From contig CAMSYM010000003.1 of assembly GCA_947066105.1 (NCBI GenBank), positions 55,298 through 119,297 of the forward strand: a DNA stretch of 64,000 nt. The letters are read 5' to 3'. Origin of the DNA: an uncultured Clostridia bacterium (lineage in GTDB: Bacteria; Bacillota; Clostridia; Christensenellales; Pumilibacteraceae). This document shows, in pieces, positions 55,979 through 64,000 of this stretch. Within the stretch, counting starts at the first letter, position 1. Each line of letters begins with the position of its first letter. Made by a program: the position numbers and the translations under genes. A model generated the notes under the pieces. It was given only the letters and a program-made list of their open reading frames with translations, had not been told where the DNA came from and searched no databases.

Positions 55979-58326
55979 ACGAGCGCGACCGAAAACACCT
56001 TATCGATCGTTTCGACGGGAATTATTTCCATGCCTTTTTTCACTTCTTCGGGAACGTCGACGAGATCCTTCTCGTTATCGCGCGGAATGATAAGCCGCTT
56101 ATATCCCGCGCGGAACGCCGCGAGCGACTTTTCTTTAAGCCCGCCTATCGCCAGCACTTTTCCGCGCAACGTTACTTCGCCCGTCATGGCTACGTCGTGC
56201 GCGACCTTCTTTTTGGAAAATGCGGACATCAACGCCGTGGTTATGGTTATGCCCGCGCTCGGTCCGTCCTTGGGCGTCGCGCCTTCGGGGAAATGCAAAT
56301 GCACGTCGTTTTCGGTGAACGCGCTGTCTGGTATACCGTATCCCGCCGCGCGCGAACGCACGAGCGACAACGACGCCAAGCACGATTCCTTCATGACGTC
56401 GCCCAAGCTTCCCGTCAGTTTGATATCGCCCTTGCCGCCCGAAATTATAGCCGCTTCTATAAGCAACGTAACGCCGCCGACGCTCGTCCAAGCAAGCCCC
56501 GTCGCCGCGCCGACTTCGTCGTCGGCGACCGCGGGTTTTTCGGTATATTTGACAGGACCGAGAAATTCCGCTACGTCCTTTTTGCCCACCTTGAACGTCG
56601 TCGGTCTGTCTTTTTGCTCGACGACGCGCAAAGCGATCTTGCGCATGACGGTGGATATCTCGCGTTCGAGATTGCGTACGCCGCTCTCGCGAGTGTACGA
56701 CGAGATCACATGCATTATCACGGGATCGCTCATATCGATCTTTATCCCGTCCAAACCGTTCGCTTCTATCGCCTTGGGTTTGAGATAGCGCTTTGCTATC
56801 TGCAATTTTTCCTCGTAGGTATAGCCCGAAAGCTCTATGACTTCTAGCCTGTCCAAAAGCGCGGGCGGGAGCGGGTCGAGCGAGTTTGCCGTCGTAACGA
56901 ACATGACCTTACTCAGATCGAACGGCATATCCAAATAATTGTCTTTAAAGTTGTAGTTCTGATTGGGATCGAGTACTTCCAAAAGCGCCGACGCGGGATC
57001 GCCGTGTATATCTGCGGTCATTTTATCTATCTCGTCGAGCAAGAACACAGGATTATTGACCTTGGCTTGACGTATCCCGCTTATAATGCGCCCCGGCATA
57101 GCGGCGACATACGTCCTGCGGTGTCCGCGTATCTCCGCCTCGTCGTGAATGCCGCCCAACGACATGGTGACGAGTTCCTTATTGACCGCTCGCGCTATCG
57201 AGCGCACGATGGACGTTTTGCCTACGCCGGGAGGTCCGACAAAACACAGCACCGGCGATTTGAGATTGCGCGTGAGCTTATACACCGCCAAATATTCGAG
57301 TATGCGGTCCTTGACCTTTTCCAAGCCGTAATGGTCCTCGGCAAGCACCTTGCGCGCACGGTCGAGCGAAATATTGTCCTCCGTCGATCTGCTCCACGGC
57401 ATTTCGAGCAACAACTCTATATACGACCGCGCCACGCTCGCTTCGGGACTCGACGAGCTCATCTTCTCCAAACGGGAGATCTCTTTTTTGGCTTTTTCGT
57501 AGCCCGCTTCGGGCATGCTTTCCTTTATGCTTTCCAACCGCTCGCGAAACTCTTCTATTTCGCCGGTGTCCTCACCGAGCTCGTCTTTTAGCGCGCGTAT
57601 CTGCTCGCGAACGTAGTATTCCTTTTGGTTCTTGTCTATGTTTTGCCGCACCTTTGCGGTTATGCGCTTTTCGATGGCGCGTATCTCCGTTTCTTTGGCA
57701 AGCGCCGCCAAAATAAGCTCGTACTGTTCGGACAGCTTTTTAGTCTGCAAAATATTCTGCTTATCGGCGTCCGACTGAAATATATAGCCCGCGATAGTCG
57801 ACACAAACCGCTCGCCGTCGTCGACGGACAACGAGCTCAAAACATCGCCGGGCATGCGAGTATCTATGCGGCGGTATTCCTTGAACTGCTCGTCCAGTCT
57901 ACGCTTTACCGCTTCGAAATACATCGGGTCGTCCGTTTCGTAGTCATAATCTTTGAGCGTGACCTCAAAGTACGGGTTGAGCGACACATAGCTTTCTATC
58001 TGCATGCGTCGTCCCGCAATGAACACGACGCGCATCGCGTCGCCCGGCAAGCGCTGTACTTGTTTTATGGTAGCCAAAACGCCCACGCGGTAGATGTCCT
58101 GCGGCGCGGGATTAACCATGCTCGCCCGCTTTTGCGCGACCAAGAACACGCTCTCGCCCGACTCCACGGCTTGACTGATCGCGGTGTACGACTTGTCGCG
58201 CACCAGATCGAAATGAACGGCTTGCCCCGGAAATACAACTTTTCCGCGGAAAGCGATCATTTTGTACGCCTTTACAGGCTGCATTATTTGGGTATCTTCG
58301 GTATCGTAAACTGCTTTATTTTCCAT
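55975..58326 (-). CDS. lon: ATP-dependent protease Lon (LonA)
   Basis: A 783-aa cytoplasmic AAA+ serine protease that degrades damaged and regulatory proteins. It has an N-terminal substrate domain (1-200), a coiled coil, an AAA+ module with GPPGVGKTS and FLLDEIDKM, and a protease domain with the catalytic Ser in KDGPSAG and its Lys further on (LKEKSLAAFRAGYK). The ATG at 58326 has AAAGG 8 nt upstream; a GTG three codons earlier is less likely. Translationally coupled to engB. Confidence 0.98.
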   Translation of the reverse strand: MENKAVYDTEDTQIMQPVKAYKMIAFRGKVVFPGQAVHFDLVRDKSYTAISQAVESGESVFLVAQKRASMVNPAPQDIYRVGVLATIKQVQRLPGDAMRVVFIAGRRMQIESYVSLNPYFEVTLKDYDYETDDPMYFEAVKRRLDEQFKEYRRIDTRMPGDVLSSLSVDDGERFVSTIAGYIFQSDADKQNILQTKKLSEQYELILAALAKETEIRAIEKRITAKVRQNIDKNQKEYYVREQIRALKDELGEDTGEIEEFRERLESIKESMPEAGYEKAKKEISRLEKMSSSSPEASVARSYIELLLEMPWSRSTEDNISLDRARKVLAEDHYGLEKVKDRILEYLAVYKLTRNLKSPVLCFVGPPGVGKTSIVRSIARAVNKELVTMSLGGIHDEAEIRGHRRTYVAAMPGRIISGIRQAKVNNPVFLLDEIDKMTADIHGDPASALLEVLDPNQNYNFKDNYLDMPFDLSKVMFVTTANSLDPLPPALLDRLEVIELSGYTYEEKLQIAKRYLKPKAIEANGLDGIKIDMSDPVIMHVISSYTRESGVRNLEREISTVMRKIALRVVEQKDRPTTFKVGKKDVAEFLGPVKYTEKPAVADDEVGAATGLAWTSVGGVTLLIEAAIISGGKGDIKLTGSLGDVMKESCLASLSLVRSRAAGYGIPDSAFTENDVHLHFPEGATPKDGPSAGITITTALMSAFSKKKVAHDVAMTGEVTLRGKVLAIGGLKEKSLAAFRAGYKRLIIPRDNEKDLVDVPEEVKKGMEIIPVETIDKVFSVALV

Positions 58327-58348
58327 ACTTTTCACCTTTCCGATAATA

Positions 58349-58377
58349 AGTATAGCACATTTCGGCTCAAATTACAA
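58349..58377 (-). promoter_or_regulatory. Sigma-A promoter of lon-engB
   Basis: Minus strand: TTGTAA (58372-58377), 17 nt, TATACT (58349-58354), then a 22-nt gap with a ribosome-binding site. No CIRCE or CtsR site is evident. Confidence 0.7.
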
Positions 58378-58440
58378 CCGTTTGCACGATATACCGCAAG
58401 CCGCGGCAAATACATAAAATGTCGATATCCTTCGACAGAC

Positions 58441-59100
58441 AGTAAGGATGAGATTTCTCGCTACGCTCGAAATAAGGCTACGCCTTGCTACGTAGGACAA
58501 AAGAGAGTATGAACGGTTGAGATCCTTCGGTGGGCAAAAAACGTTCAGAATGACAAGTAATACGCGATATCATTCTCAATCACCGCGTAGCGGTCATTCA
58601 ATTCCGAATTCCACATTCCTAATTCCGAATTCTCACTGTCATCTCGACCGAAGTGCGCTTGCGCACGTAGCGGAGAGATCCGGGCGTTAGCCGCATTAAT
58701 AATCTCGACCCTAATTCCTAATTCCGCATTGCTCGTTCACCATGCGGCAGATCGCCTTGATTTCTCGACTGCGCTTCGCTCCGCTCGAAATGATGGGGGT
58801 GTTTGTTGTTTGCTTTTCTATACGTATTACAATAATTGTCATCCTGAACAAGCGAAGCGCAGTGAAGGATCTCAACATTATTATTAATAATGATAAGATT
58901 CTTCGCTACGCTCAGAATGACAAGTAATTCATAGGACAAGCATAGCTTTTCCACTCTCCCCATCATCTCGACCGAAACGAGCAAAGCGAGTGTAGTGGAG
59001 AGATCTAGGCGTAGCCGCATAATAATTAATCAACAATAATTCCGAATTCCGAATTCCTAATTCCGAATTTATTCTCACCGCATAGCGGTCGAGCATTGAG
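58441..59100. repeat. Large cluster of dispersed intergenic repeats
   Basis: No gene in this 660-nt stretch. It holds an inverted HFERSEAQSRN repeat (58758-58791), GAGATCC..TTCGG/CAG elements (near 58520-58555 and 58855-58925), two CATCATCTCGACCGAA elements (58639-58694 and 58960-59020), and heptamer arrays at 58599-58633, 58711-58730 and 59037-59072. Short ORFs across it are chance readings of repeats. Confidence 0.8.
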
Positions 59101-59112
59101 CATTACGAACTC

Positions 59113-59814
59113 CTACTTATTATTAAGCTCTTTTATCAGCTCGTCGAACCCGCCGTGCGGGAATTCTTCCAAGCTCTTATCGGTCTTGTTTATCAAATAT
59201 TCGTTAGTAAGTAAAAACACGTTCATACCGACGGCGCGCGCGGGCATGTCGTCGTCGACGTCGTTCCCTACCATTATGCAATCCTCGGCGGCGCAGTCTA
59301 TCGTGCGCAGAATTTCCGCATAATACCCCGCTTGCGGCTTGCAAAAATGCGAATTCTCGTACGACGTGATATGATCGAAATCGTCGGGATCGACGCCCGC
59401 CCACCGCATGCGCGCACGTTGCGCGACCGCGGGAAACACGGGATTGGACGCAAGGACCAGTTTATACCCGTCGCGCTTTAATGCTTTTACCGTTTGCGCC
59501 GCGCGCTCGCTATGCCCGCAAAGGCTTTTTAAATTCTCGAAATCGCTCGTATAAAACTCGTCGAACATCGGTATATCGTCGTATGCGCGCTCGCCGAACA
59601 CGCTCGCAAACGTCCGCCAAAAAACCTGTTCGTTGGTGCTTGCGCCGTCGTTTTGCAGCATGGCGACGGTGCCGCGCCAAACGGTCTTTATCAATTTTTC
59701 GGGATCGTACGCATGCGCGAGCTTTTTGGAAAGCGCGCCGAAATACGCCTTCGTAAACACGTCTTGATCCATTGCGAGCAATGTGCCGTCGAGATCGAAT
59801 AATACAGCCTTCAT
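59113..59814 (-). CDS. HAD-superfamily hydrolase
   Basis: A 233-aa phosphatase of the haloacid dehalogenase fold. Motif I FDLDGTLL (residues 6-13), motif II around LVLASNP, motif III in HFCKPQAGYY and motif IV MVGNDVDDDM are all present, so it should be active. The substrate is not predictable. AAAGG precedes the ATG at 59814. It is transcribed divergently from the TIR-STAND gene. Confidence 0.92.
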   Translation of the reverse strand: MKAVLFDLDGTLLAMDQDVFTKAYFGALSKKLAHAYDPEKLIKTVWRGTVAMLQNDGASTNEQVFWRTFASVFGERAYDDIPMFDEFYTSDFENLKSLCGHSERAAQTVKALKRDGYKLVLASNPVFPAVAQRARMRWAGVDPDDFDHITSYENSHFCKPQAGYYAEILRTIDCAAEDCIMVGNDVDDDMPARAVGMNVFLLTNEYLINKTDKSLEEFPHGGFDELIKELNNK

Positions 59815-59869
59815 GATTATAACGCCTTTATGATCGAGTTTTCCGCGGAGATCTCCACCGAATATATAT

Positions 59870-59898
59870 ATTTTAACCCAATGCCGTAAAAATGTCAA
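59870..59898 (-). promoter_or_regulatory. Sigma-A promoter of the HAD gene
   Basis: Minus strand: TTGACA (59893-59898), exactly 17 nt, TAAAAT (59870-59875). The leader is about 50 nt. Confidence 0.75.
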
Positions 59899-59932
59899 CC
59901 GTCGCGACGCATGCCCATATTTCGGCACGGGG

Positions 59933-59961
59933 TTGACAACGCGCGCAAAAGGTGTTACAAT
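59933..59961 (+). promoter_or_regulatory. Sigma-A promoter of the TIR-STAND gene
   Basis: TTGACA (59933-59938), exactly 17 nt, TACAAT (59956-59961). The leader is about 25 nt with AGAGGA 7 nt before the ATG. Confidence 0.8.
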
Positions 59962-59991
59962 AACGTAAACATATCGACAGAGGACAAACGC

Positions 59992-62766
59992 ATGCAAAGG
60001 AAGTCGGCGCATTACAGAAATTCGGTGTTCATCGCTTATCACGGCACTTACGATAAAGGCGGCACCGCGCTCGAAGCCGAGCGCATCCGCGCCAAGATAA
60101 ACAACTATCCCGTACCCGAAGCTTACAGCGGTCCTAACACCGACGAGCGCACGTTCGACAAGCACGCTACGCAGGTGATACCCAATTCGGCGCTGTTTCT
60201 TTTCGTGGTCAACGATTTTTGCCCGCAAGACGCCCGCGGCTGTTTGGACAAAAAAAAGTCGCGCTATCTCTACGGCGAGATCGCCGCTTTTTTCGAGCTG
60301 TACAAAACTAACGCGCGCAATAAAAAAGACTTTGCGGTCTACTATTGCGGCAACACGCGCGTAAAAAGATCGGACCAAGCGGCGTACGTAAAACGTTTGT
60401 TGGGCGACATCGATCCCGACGGAGAACTCGGCACGGGCAATCAGTATTACATAATCGACAATATCGAACTCGACAAATGGATCAACAACCGTCTCGTCGA
60501 CCCGAAAATCTCGGTGCTTACCGACGAGCCGTACTACCCTTTCAGCATATTGCGCGAAAAAGTTACCGACGTTTTGAACCGCAAGCCCAAAGACACATTC
60601 GTGCTTCAAACGGAACGCGGCATGGGCAAGACCACGTTCGTTCGCGCGCTCGAAAACGACGCCGAGTTCGCCACAACCGCTACCGTAAAGGCGCTGTACG
60701 TCAGCCGCGACAAAAATTACGCGTCGCCCGAAAACTTTTTATGGGATTTTTCCGATCTGTTGCGCCGCGACGAAAACGGCAATATGCGCAGTGTGGACAT
60801 AATGCCCGTCGATATTATAAATTCCGATCCCGTCAGATCGTTTTCGCGGTTTTTGACGGAATTCAAAACCAAATATTACGCCGACAAAAAACTGCTCGTA
60901 GTCATCGACGGTATCGACGATATGGGTACGGGCGGAAAAATGACGGTGACAGACTTTTTCGAAAAAGCCGAGTTTTGCGACGGGGTTTACGTCATGTTCA
61001 CGTGTCGACTGTTCGACTCATGCGACGGACGGCGCAATTCCGCATACGGGTTTGTAAAGAGATTCGACGGCGAGCGTATAATTTTCGATTCGCAAAACTA
61101 CGATTATCTCAAATTTTTGTACGATTATTTCAACGACAATATAATATCGCAATTCCCGCACGGCGACAACGGCGTCAACGTTCGCGAGATATTTACGTCG
61201 ATCACGCCAAAAAACATCCTGTCGTTTTCCATACTGATGAAGATCAGCAGCATTTATCTCGATCGGACCGAGCCGAAAAACGTGGATTGGCGCGTGCTGT
61301 CGTCGCTCGAAAACGCGCTCGATTTTTACTACAACTACATGAAAACGGAGCTCAACCACGAAACGTTTTTACGTTATAAAAAATTGCTCGCGGTGTTCGC
61401 GCTGTCAGATTACGTACTCACGGCAAGCGATCTTAAAGAAGCTTTCGACATCGACTTTTCGGAAAGTCTGCTCGCAAGCAACGGATTTTTGCGCATTTTC
61501 ATCCGCTTGCACGACGAAACGTCGCCCGTATCGTTCGGAATAATACACGACAGGATAAAACAGTTGATACTTTCGGACGACGCGCCGTTTACGCAAAACC
61601 TTATAGACGAGATACACGTCAAGCTGTCCGCCCTTGTAAACTCCGACATACCCGTAGACGAGCTTTGCGGCAAACGGTTCGCGCTGTTCAAGTTTGCGGG
61701 CGCGTTGCTGTCGAGCGAAAGGCTGTCGGACGACGACAAACAAAAGCTCGCCGAAAACATGCTGTCGTTGCCGTTCAAGCAAGACTGGACCAAACCGACT
61801 TCGATCGCCGAGAACGAACGCGCCTTGCTTAAATCGCTTTCCGATCACGTCGAGTCGACCGATATTTGCGAGCAACATCCCGTGCAAGCGGGCATAATGT
61901 ATTCGGTATACGCGCACGACTGCTTTTTACTCAATTATTTTTACGAAGCGGGCGGACACTTCGAAGCCTGTAAAAACTATTTCGACAAGACCGACGTGCG
62001 CGCATTGTCTTACCCCGTTCAACGCCACTACGCCGAAATGCTCACTATGTACGCCACGCACTTACAGCTTTGTCACAAGTTCGACCGCTCGCTCGAATTG
62101 ATGAAAGAATGCACCGCGTTGTGCGACGAGCTTTACGCGGTCAACGAGATCCCGCTTCGCGACTATACGCATTTTTACGTCGCAAAGAGCAATATTTACA
62201 ATTCGTGCGGAGATCTCGTCAACCAAAAGAAAACTCTCGATAAAGCGATGAAGATAGGCGGCGATTGCCTGCGCGTGACCGATCCCGCGCGTTTTGCGTT
62301 CATGAACATCGCTTACGCCACCTACTACAAATGCAAACGCAAACCCAAAAAGGCGTTTGACCACATACTTACCGCCATGCGCCACTATAAGATACACTAC
62401 GAACGCGATTGGCATTCCATGTTCATCGGCGATATGGTCGCATGCACGGTCAATTATATAAGCATGCTGTCCCGGATATATAAAGATCCGGAACAATGCA
62501 TTGCGCTCGCGCAAACCGAGTTGACCGAGATAAACAAAGTGATAAAAGCGACCGACTTCGGCAATCCCAACATCGACATGGGCATGCCCGAAGCCTTGGC
62601 GCAAATGTATTTCGATCTCGGCATGAAGGTCGAATGTATCGTCGAATGCGATAAACTGATCGACCAAGCCGAGCGTTTGCTTTCGGGCAAAAACCGCGCG
62701 TTCGAATCGGTACAAGCGTTTAAACGCCGCGCAACCGAAATACGCGAAAAAGCGCAAAAACTGTAA
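59992..62766 (+). CDS. TIR-like / STAND NTPase / helical-repeat protein
   Basis: A 924-aa protein with three parts. Residues about 10-120 look like a TIR or TIR-like effector (SVFIAYHGTYDKGG at the first strand; a candidate catalytic Glu96 in RYLYGEIAAFF). Residues about 175-400 form a STAND-type ATPase with an atypical Walker A TERGMGKTT (207-215, first Gly replaced) and a Walker B LLVVIDGIDD. About 450-920 is all-helical, probably TPR-like repeats for sensing (GGHFEACKNYFDK; HFYVAKSNIYNSCGDLVNQKK). TIR-STAND-repeat proteins act in bacterial anti-phage immunity by depleting NAD; that role is inferred from architecture. ATG at 59992 fixed by promoter and ribosome-binding site. It neighbours a recombinase, as defence genes often do. 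Confidence 0.8.
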   Translation: MQRKSAHYRNSVFIAYHGTYDKGGTALEAERIRAKINNYPVPEAYSGPNTDERTFDKHATQVIPNSALFLFVVNDFCPQDARGCLDKKKSRYLYGEIAAFFELYKTNARNKKDFAVYYCGNTRVKRSDQAAYVKRLLGDIDPDGELGTGNQYYIIDNIELDKWINNRLVDPKISVLTDEPYYPFSILREKVTDVLNRKPKDTFVLQTERGMGKTTFVRALENDAEFATTATVKALYVSRDKNYASPENFLWDFSDLLRRDENGNMRSVDIMPVDIINSDPVRSFSRFLTEFKTKYYADKKLLVVIDGIDDMGTGGKMTVTDFFEKAEFCDGVYVMFTCRLFDSCDGRRNSAYGFVKRFDGERIIFDSQNYDYLKFLYDYFNDNIISQFPHGDNGVNVREIFTSITPKNILSFSILMKISSIYLDRTEPKNVDWRVLSSLENALDFYYNYMKTELNHETFLRYKKLLAVFALSDYVLTASDLKEAFDIDFSESLLASNGFLRIFIRLHDETSPVSFGIIHDRIKQLILSDDAPFTQNLIDEIHVKLSALVNSDIPVDELCGKRFALFKFAGALLSSERLSDDDKQKLAENMLSLPFKQDWTKPTSIAENERALLKSLSDHVESTDICEQHPVQAGIMYSVYAHDCFLLNYFYEAGGHFEACKNYFDKTDVRALSYPVQRHYAEMLTMYATHLQLCHKFDRSLELMKECTALCDELYAVNEIPLRDYTHFYVAKSNIYNSCGDLVNQKKTLDKAMKIGGDCLRVTDPARFAFMNIAYATYYKCKRKPKKAFDHILTAMRHYKIHYERDWHSMFIGDMVACTVNYISMLSRIYKDPEQCIALAQTELTEINKVIKATDFGNPNIDMGMPEALAQMYFDLGMKVECIVECDKLIDQAERLLSGKNRAFESVQAFKRRATEIREKAQKL

Positions 62767-62787
62767 ACGCACCGTACCAAGATACAT

Positions 62788-62822
62788 AAAAATGCCGCTA
62801 CGCATGCTTGTAACGGCGTTTT
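62788..62822. terminator. Terminator between TIR-STAND and DUF4085 genes
   Basis: AAAATGCCG (62789-62797) pairs with CGGCGTTTT (62814-62822), one G-U pair, with T runs both ways. It separates two convergent genes. Confidence 0.65.
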
Positions 62823-62846
62823 ATCGTATGCGCGTATCGACGCGCG

Positions 62847-63779
62847 TTATCCGTCGTACTCCGCGTTTTTTTCGATGTCGATATCGGCGCAACGCAACGT
62901 CAAGTACGCAAGACCGCTCTCGGTCGTATCGCTCGCAAACAGCATATGCGCTTCGATCCCGCCGTCGACTGAATACAGCTCGTCGTATAACCATGCGCAA
63001 AAATACCCGTCGTCATTGTCCGAAAACGCATCGACATCCTTTTCTATCGTTTCCGCATTGCGGAAAGTTACGCGGATAAACGGCGTTTCGCCGTCGAAAC
63101 ACGCAAAACATCCGCGCAACACGATAACGACGTCGCCGCCCCGCTCCGAGTATTCCAAAAGCTCGGCATCGTGGAATCCGAATCCGTCAACTATGCGTTG
63201 CGGCAGTTTTTCACTTTCCGCCGCCAACGCTTTGTGCGCCGCACGGTTTATCTTTTCAAACTCGCGTTTGTTGACTTTGCTTTCGGCTTTAAGCTTTTCA
63301 TAAACGCTTGCCGGCAAATATCCCAACGCGGCGAGCCGCGCGTCCACGCTTTCGCTTACCCAATCGGGATAATTTTCTAGCTCGTATTTTATGCGGTTTT
63401 CGTACATCTCCTTAAACTCGGCGACGCTTTCACTGCGATCGAACGGCGGACGAGAATCGAATTGCTCTCGCGCCAGCCGCATTTCTTCGTTCAACCGAGC
63501 TTTTATCTCTTCCGCAGACGACGGTTTTTCGAGCTTGCCCGTGTTTTCATCGAAAAACGCAAATTCGTCGGGGTCTATATCTTCGAGATCGATCTCTACG
63601 AATTCGGGCGGCGTATCATGCTCACGCTCGGCGTCGGCGACGTATTTTTTTAAAGCGCGGTCATACAGCCGTCGTATCTGCTCGTCCGTCCGCGCTTTTT
63701 CATCGGCTATCGATTTCATGCACAAACAATAATCGAGCCGTTGCATAAGATCGTACCACTGTTTCGTATAAAATTTCAT
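62847..63779 (-). CDS. DUF4085-family protein
   Basis: A 310-aa soluble, acidic protein starting MKFYTKQWYDLMQ, the opening I associate with DUF4085. It has a central charged helical part and a C-terminal beta-rich domain (GFGFHDAELLEYSERGGDVVIVLRG...). Function unknown. AAGGAG lies 9 nt before the ATG and overlaps the stop codon region of the upstream recombinase, so the two are close neighbours on one transcript or at an element border. Confidence 0.75.
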   Translation of the reverse strand: MKFYTKQWYDLMQRLDYCLCMKSIADEKARTDEQIRRLYDRALKKYVADAEREHDTPPEFVEIDLEDIDPDEFAFFDENTGKLEKPSSAEEIKARLNEEMRLAREQFDSRPPFDRSESVAEFKEMYENRIKYELENYPDWVSESVDARLAALGYLPASVYEKLKAESKVNKREFEKINRAAHKALAAESEKLPQRIVDGFGFHDAELLEYSERGGDVVIVLRGCFACFDGETPFIRVTFRNAETIEKDVDAFSDNDDGYFCAWLYDELYSVDGGIEAHMLFASDTTESGLAYLTLRCADIDIEKNAEYDG

Positions 63780-63783
63780 TATA

Positions 63784-64000
63784 TCATCTCCTTTTCGTTA
63801 AAACGACTAACGTCTCGACGTTTGTGCTGTTATTCAAAAAGATTTCCCGTACTTCTTTCCCGTCTTTGTACACGGGAAAGTTGAATTTCATTGATTTTAA
63901 GGGCATTTCGCTCTCCCCTTCGGGATAAATTTGAATTTCTTTGATCAAAGTGGAAATCAACTCTTTCTTTTCCTCATCACTGATTATATCATATAATTCG
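63784..64000 (-). CDS. Large serine recombinase, C-terminal end only (partial)
   Basis: The open frame enters from the window edge and ends at TGA 63784-63786. The visible 72 codons read ELYDIISDEEKKELISTLI, then KEIQIYPE, LKSMKFNFPVYKDGKEVREI and NSTNVETLVVLTK. This is the ending typical of large serine recombinases of Firmicutes integrative elements (IYPE...LK-x-I-x-F-x-F-P-V...VET-x-x-L-L). The catalytic Ser domain lies outside the window. The sequence is AT-richer than the chromosome around it. Confidence 0.8.
   Translation of the reverse strand, partial: ELYDIISDEEKKELISTLIKEIQIYPEGESEMPLKSMKFNFPVYKDGKEVREIFLNNSTNVETLVVLTKRR

Noticed and set aside
58718..59020. Small ORFs reading HFERSEAQSRN or ILSVAKNL
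   Set aside because: They are translations of dispersed noncoding repeats, without ribosome-binding sites.
59911..59991. Upstream start for the TIR-STAND gene
   Set aside because: An ATG at 59911 lies upstream of the promoter boxes (59933-59961), so it would not be transcribed. The ATG at 59992 has a ribosome-binding site.

Overview
The window looks like a chromosomal segment of an endospore-forming Clostridia-type Firmicute, probably an uncultured gut lineage (inference). The reasons are the sporulation genes spoIIGA, sigE and sigG, a YlmC/YmxH-type gene and a SpoVD-like PBP with a PASTA domain, a MurE with the meso-diaminopimelate signature DNPR, a Firmicutes-type dcw (division and cell wall) cluster, and dispersed repeats that read as HFERSEAQSRN or ILSVAKNL when translated. 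Most genes are on the minus strand, so the biological order runs from high to low coordinates. I saw no rRNA, tRNA or CRISPR array.

Right side (64000 to 53.9 kb): the end of a large serine recombinase (cut by the window edge), a DUF4085 gene, a plus-strand TIR-STAND-TPR protein that resembles an anti-phage or NLR-like sensor, a HAD phosphatase, lon-engB, a Cys-rich clostridial protein and a metallophosphoesterase. The dcw cluster follows (53.7 to 42.4 kb): mraZ-rsmH-ftsL-pbp, a repeat block, murE-mraY, then murD-ftsW. A plus-strand MATE transporter separates mraY from murD, and murF, murG and murC are absent. Next are two overlapping membrane-protein genes and the plus-strand serC-serA operon.

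Centre (36.9 to 19.5 kb): an apparent three-gene operon of giant proteins fills more than a quarter of the window. It encodes a secreted RCC1-repeat/beta-rich protein with one membrane span (1847 aa), a second membrane-spanning protein with a long cytoplasmic coiled coil and a Pro-Gly-Ala-Arg-rich tail (1677 aa), and a 2255-aa coiled-coil protein with an acidic start and a histone-H1-like basic segment near its end. I know no described system of this kind and consider it the best candidate for an undescribed biological system: an envelope-spanning scaffold, possibly linked to the chromosome.

Left side (19.1 kb to 0.2 kb): murA, ftsQ, ftsA-ftsZ and spoIIGA-sigE, a nuclease-helicase fusion inserted between sigE and an inverted sigG, then ylmC, nrdR-feoA-feoB-rluA, a DUF975 protein with a cyclophilin-like protein, a DUF1614-like membrane protein and der.

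A second theme is promoter layout. Eight genes (der, the DUF1614-like gene, the DUF975 gene, ylmC, spoIIGA, ftsQ, a 346-aa membrane protein and the metallophosphoesterase) have a sigma-A -10 box only 6 or 8 nt before the start codon and mostly no Shine-Dalgarno sequence, which predicts leaderless mRNAs. Other genes (ftsA, serC, lon, mraZ, nrdR, HAD, TIR-STAND, the helicase) have ordinary leaders with Shine-Dalgarno sites.
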